Assembly (NCBI GenBank): GCA_017526585.1
Contig: JAFXRC010000028.1
Span: forward strand, 42,620-106,619
Reading direction: 5' to 3'
DNA from: Fibrobacter sp.
GTDB lineage: Bacteria; Fibrobacterota; Fibrobacteria; Fibrobacterales; Fibrobacteraceae
Length of the DNA stretch: 64,000 nucleotides
A program made the position numbers and the translations under genes. Of the stretch, positions 17,890-26,945 are shown one piece after another (the first letter of the stretch is position 1; each line of letters opens with the position of its first letter). The notes beneath the pieces are model-generated. The model did not search any database. It had not been told where the DNA came from and saw only the letters and a list, made by a program, of their open reading frames with translations.

Positions 17890-19902
17890 TTAAAGCCCGC
17901 GTTCGAGTGTATAATCCGAAATTTTGAGCAAAGTATCGAGAGTCGCTCCTAAATAGGTTTCTATGGAGCGACCTTCTTCGTCTTGTAATTTGCCGGTGAG
18001 TTCGTTTTCTTGGCGTAGATCGCTGTCGGCAAAGAGGTGCGTTTCTTGCATGGCTGGGAACCTTGCGATAAAGCGGTAACCGTTAAGCCCGATGGCCGCA
18101 TAGCCGCCCGAATAGGATCCGAGGGAAAGCCCGGTACTACATCCTCTTAACAAATTATGTCCCATGAAAATGTTCGGTACGGCAAGGCCGGCAAGTTCAA
18201 GTACGGTGGGAGCGATGTCAATCTGCGCTGCGGTTGTCGTGTCGCGTACAGCATCAAGTCCCTTTCCATGAATAAAGAACGGGATCCAGCTGATGTTCGA
18301 ATATCCGCCGCCACTCATCGTCGAGACTCCGTTTTCGCCCAGGGGGAATCCGTGGTCGGCCATGACGATTACGTAGGTATTCTTGTACCATTCCTCGTTT
18401 TCGATGGCGCGGATAAAGCGGCCTAGTTGCCTGTCGGCATAACCCATGGTCACGTTGATACGTTCCTGCAGGGGACGGTTCTTTTCTTCGTCGGTCATGC
18501 CTGCCGCAAAGTTGAACGGGTAATGGTTGGAACGTGTCATGAGGGTCGCGAGGAAGGGCTTGCCTTCTTTTGCGAGGGTGTCGCGGACGTATTCAATGGC
18601 GTTGTCCATGAAGGTGGAGTCGTCTTCGCGATTGCGGTTGTAGTGCTGCGCGGTGTACCACTTTGCCATCCATACGCCCAAGTTATCCCAGGCGGGATCC
18701 GCTGCAGACATGTAATGGGTGCTGTAGCCGTTTTCGGTGAGAACAGAAACAAAGCTCGGTATGGTTATGTGTGCAAGATCGGTGGCTTGTTGAAGATGGG
18801 AATGGTGGGGAATGCCGATATGCGTTGAAAGGACTCCTCCTGTTGTGGGAACGCCGCTGGTATGCATGCGCATCCATACGTGAGAATGGGCGGCGAGCGA
18901 GTCCATGAAGGGTGTGGGGGAGGGCTGAATTTGAGAATTCATGTAGCCCGTATTCAGACCACGTTCGGATTCCATGAGCACTAGAATGAAGTTCGGTTTC
19001 ATCTCGCGCTGTGTAGCCAGCTTTTCGCTGTTTACAAGTTCGGCGCTAGGAATACGGTATAGCGGGAGAGCATTTCCTTCCTTTGCGTCGGAGAAAGTCC
19101 AGTTGGAATCACCTTCCACCTGTTGCCATAAGTTCTGGTATGCGGTTCGGTAGGCGCTCAACTCGGCTTCGGTAAGACCGGGAGCTTTCTTTGCTCCAAA
19201 CAGGTCATTGTATATCAGCGAAACGACCGGACGGAGTTTATCCATACGGGAACTGCCGGTCCATATAAAGTAAACGTACGAGTAAGAGGCAATGTAGAAT
19301 ACGAGCATCGCGATGACGGATTTTTTGATGTAGAAACCGTCAGTAGGACGGTACCACTTGCAAAGCAGCTTGTAGACTCCGTAAGTCAACGGGAGCATGA
19401 GCGCAAGTACGACGAACTGCAAGTAGGGTACAGAGAGGTCGTTTGCTACATAGTCGTAGAACACGACGATGGAAGAGGTGTCCTTGTAAGTGTCCACAAG
19501 ACCGAAGGTCAGGTGTCCACCAAGGAAACGCTGTGTCTCGTTGTCGAGCAGCGTCAAGAGTAGAATGGCGCTGTGGAAAATTCCATAAAGAACGGGTACG
19601 GTTCTTGCGACGATTTTTTTTGCGGTTTCGTTGCTTGCGGCAAATCGGTAGACGATGCCTCCCAAAATCAGGAACACTACCAGGGTGTTCGTAATCCACA
19701 TAAAGTCGATGCAGACGGCATGGAAGATAAACCAGTCCGGCTTGCTTACGAACGGGAATCCGTAAGGGTTGCTGCGGAACAGGAGTAGGATGCGCAGGAC
19801 AATGTGGGTTGCCCAGGCGGCAAGCGAAATCAGGACAAGGTTTTGGAATGGGGCTAGACCGCCTGCCAATTTCTTCAGGATATCAAGAACGCGAAGTTTC
19901 AT
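17890..19902 (-). CDS. Second LtaS-like membrane sulfatase-superfamily enzyme
   Basis: 670 residues from ATG 19902. Five N-terminal membrane helices cover about the first 200 residues. The periplasmic catalytic domain has FILVLMESERGLNTG (metal Glu), SGVPTTGGVLSTHIG (nucleophile Thr region), VIVMADHGFPLGENG (metal Asp-His) and TAAQIDIAPTVLELAG, all typical of the LtaS/YejM sulfatase group. It shares its fold with the product of 11262 but differs in sequence, so it is a paralogue rather than a recent duplicate. It converges on the GT4 gene. Its start lies only 39 bases from the lptC start, so the two promoters must interlock. Confidence 0.83.
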   Translation of the reverse strand: MKLRVLDILKKLAGGLAPFQNLVLISLAAWATHIVLRILLLFRSNPYGFPFVSKPDWFIFHAVCIDFMWITNTLVVFLILGGIVYRFAASNETAKKIVARTVPVLYGIFHSAILLLTLLDNETQRFLGGHLTFGLVDTYKDTSSIVVFYDYVANDLSVPYLQFVVLALMLPLTYGVYKLLCKWYRPTDGFYIKKSVIAMLVFYIASYSYVYFIWTGSSRMDKLRPVVSLIYNDLFGAKKAPGLTEAELSAYRTAYQNLWQQVEGDSNWTFSDAKEGNALPLYRIPSAELVNSEKLATQREMKPNFILVLMESERGLNTGYMNSQIQPSPTPFMDSLAAHSHVWMRMHTSGVPTTGGVLSTHIGIPHHSHLQQATDLAHITIPSFVSVLTENGYSTHYMSAADPAWDNLGVWMAKWYTAQHYNRNREDDSTFMDNAIEYVRDTLAKEGKPFLATLMTRSNHYPFNFAAGMTDEEKNRPLQERINVTMGYADRQLGRFIRAIENEEWYKNTYVIVMADHGFPLGENGVSTMSGGGYSNISWIPFFIHGKGLDAVRDTTTAAQIDIAPTVLELAGLAVPNIFMGHNLLRGCSTGLSLGSYSGGYAAIGLNGYRFIARFPAMQETHLFADSDLRQENELTGKLQDEEGRSIETYLGATLDTLLKISDYTLERGL

Positions 19903-19941
19903 GTGTCTAAAATAGAAAATCAAATTATGTATATTTGGCTC

Positions 19942-20751
19942 ATGATTCTTCAAAAGTGGGCGTGGATACCTTTATTGCTGATCGGTCTCATGTTGACCGC
20001 TTGCGAAGAAATTGAAGAAGAAAAGCCCTGGTTGCAGGTGGAACGCCCGGAAATGCTTTTTACGGACACCACCCTGATGGACAGTTACGATAAGGGTGTG
20101 CTTGCCTGGAAACTCAAGACCGCCTATTTGGAACGTTGGGGTGACAAGGAAATCGTCTTTGTGCGTCCGGTGCTGGTCGATATTTATGATTCGCTTGGCG
20201 AACGCACGGCATTCTTGCGCGCCGATTCCGGTCGCATGGATTTGAAGTTCACCTATGTCTATGCCTACGGGCATGTGTACGCCTTGACTCCCAAGGGAGC
20301 CTCGGTTCGTTCCGATTCCTTGATATGGAACAAGAAAGACAATCTAGTCAAGACGGATAGCTATGTGCGCGTCGTAAGCGAAGAAGGCGATGTGCTGCAG
20401 GGGCAGGGCTTTGTAAGCGATGCCCACATGGACAATTGGCGCATTCTTTCCAATGTGACGGGTATTTTCCAGGATGCGGCTCGCCGCCTCAAGGAAGAAG
20501 ACAAGACCCAGGCTAAGGAAATCGAGTCCCGCGATAGCGCTCAGGCGGTGAGGTCTTCTTCGTCGGTTGCGGCGAAGGTCGCTACTCCGGTTGCAAAAAG
20601 CTCTTCTGCGACAGCGTCCAAGCCTGCAAAGGCGACTCCGGATGCACCTGCCACGAAACAGGATTCGTTGGCAGAAAAGGCTCGCCGCAATGCCTTGAAT
20701 GCGATTCGTGGAACTGTGCTACGCCCCAAAGCGAAGACGAGGAATGAATAG
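19942..20751 (+). CDS. lptC: LPS export ABC transporter periplasmic protein LptC
   Basis: 269 residues from ATG 19942 (MILQKWAWIPLLLIGLMLTAC). An ATG at 19927 is possible. The N-terminus has a lipobox LTAC, so this LptC may be a lipoprotein rather than membrane-anchored. The body has OstA/LptC-type beta-strand repeats (IYDSLGERTAFLRADSGRMD, YAYGHVYALTPKGASVRSDSLIWN). A Ser/Ala/Lys-rich low-complexity tail follows residue 190. The gene runs into the lptA-like gene with a 1-base overlap and then lptB, which supports the assignment. A TATATT element lies about 10 bases before the start. Confidence 0.85.
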   Translation: MILQKWAWIPLLLIGLMLTACEEIEEEKPWLQVERPEMLFTDTTLMDSYDKGVLAWKLKTAYLERWGDKEIVFVRPVLVDIYDSLGERTAFLRADSGRMDLKFTYVYAYGHVYALTPKGASVRSDSLIWNKKDNLVKTDSYVRVVSEEGDVLQGQGFVSDAHMDNWRILSNVTGIFQDAARRLKEEDKTQAKEIESRDSAQAVRSSSSVAAKVATPVAKSSSATASKPAKATPDAPATKQDSLAEKARRNALNAIRGTVLRPKAKTRNE

Positions 20752-22052
20752 TGGCGCCGCTGTGTAGAAACATGCGCAGGCTGTTGCCGCTATTGTTTGT
20801 CGCGCTCCTTGCGACCAGTGCCTTTGCGCAGTCGTCTCCCTTGATTATGAAGCACGCCGATAGCCTCGCGGTTGCAAGAAAGCGTGGAACGCTCTTGCTG
20901 CAGGGGCGCGTGCATTTTATCCACGACAGCATCCAGTTCCGTACGCAGCGCGCCTTCTGGCACAAGGATGCCGAAAGCGTGCAGTGCAGCGGCGGGTTCC
21001 TTTTCACACACCCGTCGGGCTATATTAAGGCGCAGAATGGCCACTACCAGAAGAAGGTGGGAATCGCTACGGCTTCGGGTGATGTGCATGCGGGTGATTC
21101 GGCAAATTCCTACCTGTTTACCGGCGAATATCTGGAGTACGACCGCGAAAAAGAAATCCTCACGATGCCGCAGAAGCCGAAACTCTACCAGTATGAAAAG
21201 CAGAAGAATGGAAAGATCGATACGGTGACTATTTCGGCAAGGCGCATTATCTACAACAAGAAGGAGGCCTTTGCGCAGGCGTTCGATTCGGTAAAGGTGA
21301 CGCAGAACGATATGGTGGTCACTTGCGATACGGGCTTTTTTGACCGCAAGAACAACTGGCTCAGCATGAAGGGGCATCCGACCTGCGATATGAAGAATTA
21401 CCACCTGACTGGGGACTCCATATTCTTGGTACTTGACTCTGCGGGAAAGTCGCTCAAGTCCGCCCTTGTGATTCGTAATGCGCACGGTGTGCAGCAGGAA
21501 GATCCCAAGAGGAACGCCCCTGGCAGCGTGACGGAAGCCTTTGGTGACACGCTCTATGCGGAATTCAGTAAAGACAAAATTGAACGACTCTATGTGAACC
21601 TGAATGCTCGCGGATTCTTTTACGAGACTGACCTAAAGGAATACCGTAACCTGATGGACGGGGACCGTTTGGACCTTTATTTCAACCAGGGAAAGATGGA
21701 TAGGGCAGTTGTTTCGGGCAAGGCACAAAGCACCTATTTCTATGTCAAGAAGGATCGCTCCGTGGCGGGCAAGAACGAGGCTGCCGGCGATACGATTCAT
21801 ATTCTGTTCGATGCACAGAAGAATGCAGTCAAGTCGCTAAGGCTCTTGGGCGGAGGAACCATGGCGAGTGGTCGCTATATCGACATGGAAAAGGAACAAC
21901 GCAACAAGAAGGCTCTCGAAGCGGACTCGCTCAAGACCGAAGCTTCTAATAAGAAAGATGTGGACAAGAAAATTTCCGACAAGCCGAATCCGTATTTGGA
22001 AATGATGAAAAAAACTCACAAAAAAAACATCAAGAAAGCAAAAGATTTGTAA
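20751..22052 (+). CDS. lptA: OstA/LptA-like periplasmic LPS-transport protein
   Basis: 433 residues from GTG 20751, which overlaps the lptC stop (TAGTG) and has GAGG 8 bases upstream. An ATG at 20772 is the alternative. The signal peptide (MRRLLPLLFVALLATSAFAQ) is cleaved after AFA. Beta-jellyroll repeats of the OstA type follow: TLLLQGRVHFIHDSIQF, SGYIKAQNGHYQKKVGIATASGDVHAGD, TGEYLEYDREKEILTM. It is about twice the length of E. coli LptA, as seen in OstA-like proteins of Bacteroidetes and related groups. The C-terminus is Lys-rich. It should bridge LptC to the outer membrane. Confidence 0.82.
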   Translation: MAPLCRNMRRLLPLLFVALLATSAFAQSSPLIMKHADSLAVARKRGTLLLQGRVHFIHDSIQFRTQRAFWHKDAESVQCSGGFLFTHPSGYIKAQNGHYQKKVGIATASGDVHAGDSANSYLFTGEYLEYDREKEILTMPQKPKLYQYEKQKNGKIDTVTISARRIIYNKKEAFAQAFDSVKVTQNDMVVTCDTGFFDRKNNWLSMKGHPTCDMKNYHLTGDSIFLVLDSAGKSLKSALVIRNAHGVQQEDPKRNAPGSVTEAFGDTLYAEFSKDKIERLYVNLNARGFFYETDLKEYRNLMDGDRLDLYFNQGKMDRAVVSGKAQSTYFYVKKDRSVAGKNEAAGDTIHILFDAQKNAVKSLRLLGGGTMASGRYIDMEKEQRNKKALEADSLKTEASNKKDVDKKISDKPNPYLEMMKKTHKKNIKKAKDL

Positions 22053-22062
22053 ATTATAAACG

Positions 22063-22800
22063 ATGAAAAATTTAGTCAGTACCATTCGCACGGAACACCT
22101 GTGCAAAGTCTATGGAGGTCGCCAAGTTGTCCGCGACGTGTCCATTCGCGTTTCGCAGGGCGAGATCGTGGGTCTCCTGGGCCCCAATGGTGCTGGAAAG
22201 ACGACTTCGTTCTACATGATTGTGGGCATGGTGCGTCCGGAGTCTGGGCACATCTTTCTTGACGATGTCGAAATGACCGACAAGCCCATGTACAAGCGTG
22301 CGCGTCTTGGCATCGGCTACCTGCCGCAAGAAGCATCCATTTTCCGCAAGCTGAGCGTCGAAGACAACATCATGGCGATTCTTGAGACGCAGGGAATGAA
22401 GCGTTCCGAACGCAAGCGCAGGCTTGAACAGCTTCTTGAAGAATTCAAGATTACGCATATTCGAAAGACTAAGTCCATGAGCTGTTCGGGTGGCGAACGC
22501 CGCCGTCTCGAAATCGCGCGCGCCCTTGCGAGCGACCCGTCGTTCCTTTTGCTCGATGAACCTTTTGCGGGTATTGACCCGATTGCGGTGGCGGATATTC
22601 AGTCCATCATTTCGGGACTCAAGGACCGCGGCATGGGAATCTTGATTACGGACCACAACGTGCGCGAAACACTCTCGATTACGGACCGTGCTTACATTAT
22701 GTACAAGAGCCAGGTGCTGACAGAAGGTTCTTCGGAATACCTGGCGAATGACCCCGAAGCCCGCCGCATTTACTTGGGCGATAGTTTTAGCCTGGGGTGA
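22063..22800 (+). CDS. lptB: LPS export ABC transporter ATPase LptB
   Basis: 245 residues, full length. Walker A is GPNGAGKTT (40-48). The signature is [16 protein letters not shown] and Walker B is [13 protein letters not shown] with the LptB-specific AGIDPIAV. The H-loop is [13 protein letters not shown]. It powers LPS extraction together with LptFG, which are not in the window. A TATAAA lies about 8 bases before the ATG. Its stop overlaps the possible GTG start of rpoN, the same lptB-rpoN-hpf order as in proteobacteria. Confidence 0.95.
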   Translation: MKNLVSTIRTEHLCKVYGGRQVVRDVSIRVSQGEIVGLLGPNGAGKTTSFYMIVGMVRPESGHIFLDDVEMTDKPMYKRARLGIGYLPQEASIFRKLSVEDNIMAILETQGMKRSERKRRLEQLLEEFKITHIRKTKSMSCSGGERRRLEIARALASDPSFLLLDEPFAGIDPIAVADIQSIISGLKDRGMGILITDHNVRETLSITDRAYIMYKSQVLTEGSSEYLANDPEARRIYLGDSFSLG

Positions 22801-22802
22801 CG

Positions 22803-24437
22803 ATGAATCTTGGGATGCAACTTGGAACAACGCAGCGGTTGGAGCAGACTCTTACGCCCCAGCTTCGTCAGTTTGTTGCCATTTTGCAGAAGACCTCTTT
22901 GGAACTGGACACGGCGATCAAGGACGAACTGGAAACGAATCCGCTGCTGGAACTAGATGATTCGGAGCCGATGGAAGATCGCGAAGTCCGCGACGACGAA
23001 CTCCCAGATTCCGGGGCGGAACTGAAGGAAGACCATCCCGACGATTACGACGACTACGACTCTTCTGATTATTCTTCGCTGGAAGACAGCGCCATGGTCG
23101 ATAGAGGTCTTTTGGACGGCGATGCAGACAACATTGATTACGAACGCTACCTGAATGACGGCTCCATGAACGAAGATGCGCCGTTCAAGGATTTGAATGC
23201 CCCTTCAGGCGATGCCGATGACGAATGGGACCGTCCCATCAAGGATTCCGAAAAGGGCCTTCAGGAAAAGCTTCGTGACCAGTTGCTGTTGTGGTCGGGC
23301 ACGCGTGAACTGCTCGAACAGCTTTCGCAGGCGGGCTGCTCCGAAAAGCGTTTCCGTTCGCTGGTCGAGTACCTGATAGACTCGCTGGATGACGACGGAT
23401 TCTTGTCGAATGACAACTTGGGACTGAATGCGCGTCGGGCATCAGAAGACGCCTTCGTCAATGAAATCGAGTCGATGTTGCGAGGCGATGTTGCCTTAGA
23501 TGACTGCTCTCTCCCCGTACGCGAGGCGGTACATGTGCTGCAGGGTTTCAACCCCAAGGGTATCGGCGCGCGCGACCAGAAGGAATGCTTCTTGTTGCAG
23601 GCTTACGCCATCCCCGGTTTTTCTCCGCTTGCTATTAAAATTCTCGAAACCTGTTACGAGGACTTGCTCGTGCTGCGCTATGCAAAAATCGGCAAGGCGC
23701 TCGGAGTCTCTACAGAAGAAGTGCAGCAGGCGGTGGCTAGTTTTGCTAAGCTCAATCCGCATCCGGGATTTCTGCTTTCCAATCGTCTGGTGCAGGGAAA
23801 AATCCCCGACTTGAAAATCGTGAACCACCATGGCAAGCAGGATGTCGAGGCGTACCGTTCGCCCATGCAGAAGCGTCTCAAGGTAAACAAGACTTATGAG
23901 TCGATTCTTAAGGATAAGAACGCCTCGAAGCATGACCGCGAATATGTCAGGGAGCATCTCAAGAAGGCGAACGACTTTATCAAGGCGCTCGATGACCGCT
24001 GCTCCACCATGGAGCTGGTGATGCGCGCCATATTCAAGCGCCAGAAGGATTTTTTCACCAAGGGCCCCGCGTTCCTCAAACCCATGGTGCAACGCGACAT
24101 CGCAGACGATATCAAGCGTGACGTGAGTACCGTGAACCGTTCCATCAACGGCAAGTACGTGGACACTCCCTATGGCATTTTCGAACTCAAGAGCTTCTTT
24201 ACTTCGGGTGTCAAGCAGGGTGAAACTTTGGGCGCCGAGGAACTTAGTTCGGCGATGATTCTGGATGCCATCAAGAAGCTTGTGGACGAAGAAGACAAGA
24301 AAAAGCCCCTTTCTGACCAGGCGATTGCAGACAAGCTTAAGGAGCAGGGCATCCTGGTTGCTCGCCGTACAGTGGCAAAATACCGCGAAAACAACCTTCG
24401 AATTTTGCCTGCAAGTCAGCGAAAACGAGCCATTTAG
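22803..24437 (+). CDS. rpoN: RNA polymerase sigma-54 factor
   Basis: 544 residues from ATG 22803 (MNLGMQLGTTQRLEQTLTPQLRQFVAIL), the activator-interacting region I. A GTG at 22797 is the alternative. The acidic region II is unusually long and Asp/Glu-rich (about 45-130). Core-binding region and HTH follow. The RpoN box reads VARRTVAKYREN and lies 15 residues from the end. It directs transcription from -24/-12 promoters with AAA+ activators. Confidence 0.95.
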   Translation: MNLGMQLGTTQRLEQTLTPQLRQFVAILQKTSLELDTAIKDELETNPLLELDDSEPMEDREVRDDELPDSGAELKEDHPDDYDDYDSSDYSSLEDSAMVDRGLLDGDADNIDYERYLNDGSMNEDAPFKDLNAPSGDADDEWDRPIKDSEKGLQEKLRDQLLLWSGTRELLEQLSQAGCSEKRFRSLVEYLIDSLDDDGFLSNDNLGLNARRASEDAFVNEIESMLRGDVALDDCSLPVREAVHVLQGFNPKGIGARDQKECFLLQAYAIPGFSPLAIKILETCYEDLLVLRYAKIGKALGVSTEEVQQAVASFAKLNPHPGFLLSNRLVQGKIPDLKIVNHHGKQDVEAYRSPMQKRLKVNKTYESILKDKNASKHDREYVREHLKKANDFIKALDDRCSTMELVMRAIFKRQKDFFTKGPAFLKPMVQRDIADDIKRDVSTVNRSINGKYVDTPYGIFELKSFFTSGVKQGETLGAEELSSAMILDAIKKLVDEEDKKKPLSDQAIADKLKEQGILVARRTVAKYRENNLRILPASQRKRAI

Positions 24438-24452
24438 GCCAATTTTAGCCCA

Positions 24453-24471
24453 ATATTCCAATTTGGAATAT
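24453..24471. promoter_or_regulatory. 19-bp palindrome ATATTCCAANTTGGAATAT upstream of hpf
   Basis: Perfect 9-base arms around a single T, in the 150-base gap between rpoN and hpf, 118 bases before the hpf ATG. The same arms recur at 54559-54577. The T-rich run after it could also let it act as a weak rpoN terminator, but the second copy has no T-run. A transcription-factor operator is therefore the better reading. Confidence 0.55.
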
Positions 24472-24588
24472 ATTTTTTTCAAAAAAATTGAAAAAACCTT
24501 TGTTTTTGAACAAAAAAAGATGTATATACTCTAGACGTGGAGCAAAATGTTCCGCAAATACAAGAACCCTTTCTAAGGAGGTTATATT

Positions 24589-24906
24589 ATGGATATTCAG
24601 TTCTCTGCTCGTCATTTTAATGCATCGGCCGGACTTCAGGATCGCATTCAAGAAGAAATGGATAAATTGGCTCGTTTCTACCCGAATATCACTAGTGCCT
24701 CCGTCATTCTAGATCACGAAGTGGAACATCAGCGTCATTGCGAAATCACGGTGAATATTACTGGTTCCCAGGTGGTTGCCTCTGCTGATGAAGAAAACAT
24801 GGGCAAGGCCGTCGATGTCACCCTCGAACGCATTAAGGTTCAGCTCAAGAAGGCAAACGACAAGCAGAACGATCATCGTGCTCAGCCTGTATCCGAAGTT
24901 GTATAA
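24589..24906 (+). CDS. hpf: Ribosome hibernation promoting factor, short HPF/YfiA type
   Basis: 105 residues. MDIQFSARHFNASAGLQDRIQEEMDKLARF is the start of the HPF/RaiA beta-alpha fold, and VDVTLERIKVQLKKAND is its second helix. The protein lacks the C-terminal extension of long HPF, so it is the short form that acts at the 30S decoding centre. AAGGAGG precedes the ATG. A TATACT element at about 24525 is a candidate -10. Its position after rpoN matches the proteobacterial arrangement. Confidence 0.92.
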   Translation: MDIQFSARHFNASAGLQDRIQEEMDKLARFYPNITSASVILDHEVEHQRHCEITVNITGSQVVASADEENMGKAVDVTLERIKVQLKKANDKQNDHRAQPVSEVV

Positions 24907-24920
24907 CACTGGTATAGATT

Positions 24921-25952
24921 GTGTCTGAGTCAAGATTGAAAGACATCAAGATCCTGCACCGGGAACGTCTCCTGGTGCGGGACTTTTTTTTGCGTTACGG
25001 CAAAGACCTGCAGATGGCATGCCATTCTCCGGAATCGAGCTTGGATGCCCCGATTGCCGAAAGCGGTATTCATAGGCCGGGCCTTGCGATGGCGGGCTTT
25101 ACCCAGGTGTATAGCTCGCAGCAGATTCAGGTCGTAGGGCACACCGAATGGAACTACCTGGAATCGATTGGTCCCGAAGGTCGAGCCAAGGTGTTCGAAA
25201 ATCTGTCCGTCTACAAGGCGCCGATGTGGGTGGTCACCCATTCCCAGATGCCGCACCCTGAGCTTAGGAAGATGTGCGACCGGCTGAACATTCCGCTGTT
25301 CTCGACCACACTCCACACCTACGAGTTCAACAAGATTGCTCAGCGTATCCTGGAAGAATTTTTTGCGCCCCATGCCATTATCCACGGAAGCCTGGTCGAT
25401 GTCTATGGTGTCGGCATGCTCTATATTGGCGATAGTAACGTGGGCAAGTCGGAATGCGTTCTGGACCTCGTGGAAAGCGGTCACCGTATGGTGGCAGATG
25501 ACGTCGTCCATATCAGCAATGTGGGCCGAGCCATCATTGGTCGTCCTGATCCCTTGATCAAGCACCACATGGAAATCCGCGGGGTGGGAATCCTCGATAT
25601 CCGTTCCATGTTCGGTATCCACGCTATCCGCAAGGTGAAGAAGATTGAAACCATCGTGGAGCTGCAGCAGTGGCAGCGCGATGGCGGATACGACCGCACT
25701 GGGCTCAATGAGCAGGAAGAAGAGGTGATGGGGGTCAAAATCCCTAAAGTCGTGATTCCTGTGGCGCCTGGCAAGAACCTGACCGTGATTTCGGAGGTCA
25801 TAGCCATGAATACCTTGATGAAATATAGTGGTCAGAATGTGGCTCAGGACTTCAATGAGGCCCTAATGCAAAAAATTAAGGCCAAGGCCAAGGGTGAGTA
25901 TGTCGATGATTTGTTAGATTTCGACAATCAAAATTGGTCTTACTATGAATAG
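24921..25952 (+). CDS. hprK: HPr kinase/phosphorylase
   Basis: 343 residues, starting at GTG 24921, 14 bases after hpf. The catalytic domain has HGSLVDVYG, Walker A GDSNVGKSE near 170 (family consensus GDSGVGKSE), the ADD loop RMVADDVVHI, and the HprK signature MEIRGVGILDIRSMFG. It should phosphorylate a seryl residue on an HPr-like protein. No HPr or PTS gene lies in this window. In Gram-negatives such HprK usually works in regulatory rather than sugar-uptake circuits. The 8-base overlap with the next gene indicates coupling. Confidence 0.92.
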   Translation: MSESRLKDIKILHRERLLVRDFFLRYGKDLQMACHSPESSLDAPIAESGIHRPGLAMAGFTQVYSSQQIQVVGHTEWNYLESIGPEGRAKVFENLSVYKAPMWVVTHSQMPHPELRKMCDRLNIPLFSTTLHTYEFNKIAQRILEEFFAPHAIIHGSLVDVYGVGMLYIGDSNVGKSECVLDLVESGHRMVADDVVHISNVGRAIIGRPDPLIKHHMEIRGVGILDIRSMFGIHAIRKVKKIETIVELQQWQRDGGYDRTGLNEQEEEVMGVKIPKVVIPVAPGKNLTVISEVIAMNTLMKYSGQNVAQDFNEALMQKIKAKAKGEYVDDLLDFDNQNWSYYE

Positions 25953-26862
25953 ATTCACAAGGCTTGTCAAAGAGAACCTGGTTCCGTTCATTATTTTCTT
26001 GATTCTGCTTTCGTCCTGCTGCGGGGCGTGGTTTTTTCTCCATCCATCTAGCCCCTACCATGAACGCACTCGCTTCGTGGTTTCTTACGATGCGGTCGGA
26101 ACCCTTTCGCCGGGCAATCGTGTCGAGGTGCGTGGCATTTCACGTGGGCAGATTCTCAAGGTCGAGCTGACGGATGATGCCGTTTATGTGACCGCTGAGG
26201 TCCTTGCGACGACCAAGATTCCAAGAAATTCTGAATTCAGGCTGATCAATTCGGGACTAATGGGTGAGCGCGAAATGTGCATTTTGACAGGCGATAGTCC
26301 GGATCTGGTTCGCGATGGCGACACGCTTGTTGGAAAATATGACGAAGGCATGAGTGGAGTCGGTAAGAAGCTTGTGGTCATCATGGGCGACATGAAAGAA
26401 ATCAAGGATTCTGTCCGTGCCGTGGTGGATTCCATTGAAAAGGGCGAGTCCGGAAAGCAACTGCAGCGTGTCACTAAAAAGGTGAAGCAGGTGGTTCAGC
26501 TGACCAAAGTGAATGTCCGCAGCTGGAAAACGGATGTGGATGCGCTTCTGGACGAGTGCGATCGCAGTCTCGGGAATGCAAAGCAGGCACTAGATGTCAT
26601 TGCTGATCGCGGAGCTACCAAGATCCACGAAATCGACAGCTTGATGGATCGTACACAGCAACTTTTGAAAAAGGTGATTGAGCTGAAGGGGCAGACGGAG
26701 GGAATTGTCAAGAAATTGACTGAAAAGGACAATACGGCGTCCCTGTTCCTTGCTCCGGACTCCGACTTCAACCGGGAGCTGGATCGGTTGGTCTCGGATG
26801 TCGATTCATTGCTCCAAGATATCAAGAAAAACGGCTTAGACATAAATATTGATATTTTTTGA
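25945..26862 (+). CDS. MCE/MlaD-family protein
   Basis: 305 residues. An uncleaved N-terminal membrane helix (about 14-33) is followed by an MCE domain (about 42-125): RFVVSYDAVGTLSPGNRVEVRGISRGQI...LINSGLMGEREM. The rest is alpha-helical and Lys/Glu-rich. MlaD-like proteins bind phospholipid for transport between inner and outer membranes. The ATG overlaps the hprK stop by 8 bases (ATGAATAG). No MlaE or MlaF gene is adjacent in the window. Confidence 0.88.
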   Translation: MNRFTRLVKENLVPFIIFLILLSSCCGAWFFLHPSSPYHERTRFVVSYDAVGTLSPGNRVEVRGISRGQILKVELTDDAVYVTAEVLATTKIPRNSEFRLINSGLMGEREMCILTGDSPDLVRDGDTLVGKYDEGMSGVGKKLVVIMGDMKEIKDSVRAVVDSIEKGESGKQLQRVTKKVKQVVQLTKVNVRSWKTDVDALLDECDRSLGNAKQALDVIADRGATKIHEIDSLMDRTQQLLKKVIELKGQTEGIVKKLTEKDNTASLFLAPDSDFNRELDRLVSDVDSLLQDIKKNGLDINIDIF

Positions 26863-26945
26863 AAAAAGTTTACCTTTTCTCGAAAAAAAAAGTTATTTAT
26901 CATCTTATCGGTACAAACGAGTTAATCGCAACCAAGGAGTGACCC

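Noticed and set aside
24453..24471. Palindrome as an rpoN terminator
   Set aside because: A T-run follows, but the stem is AT-rich, and the identical arms at 54559 have no T-run, so an operator is more likely. The terminator reading is kept only as a minor alternative.
23496..24482. 328-codon frame opposite rpoN, and comparable antisense frames over hprK, aroA, dxr and the CoA-transferase
   Set aside because: They lie within well-defined conserved genes on the other strand and show no family motifs.
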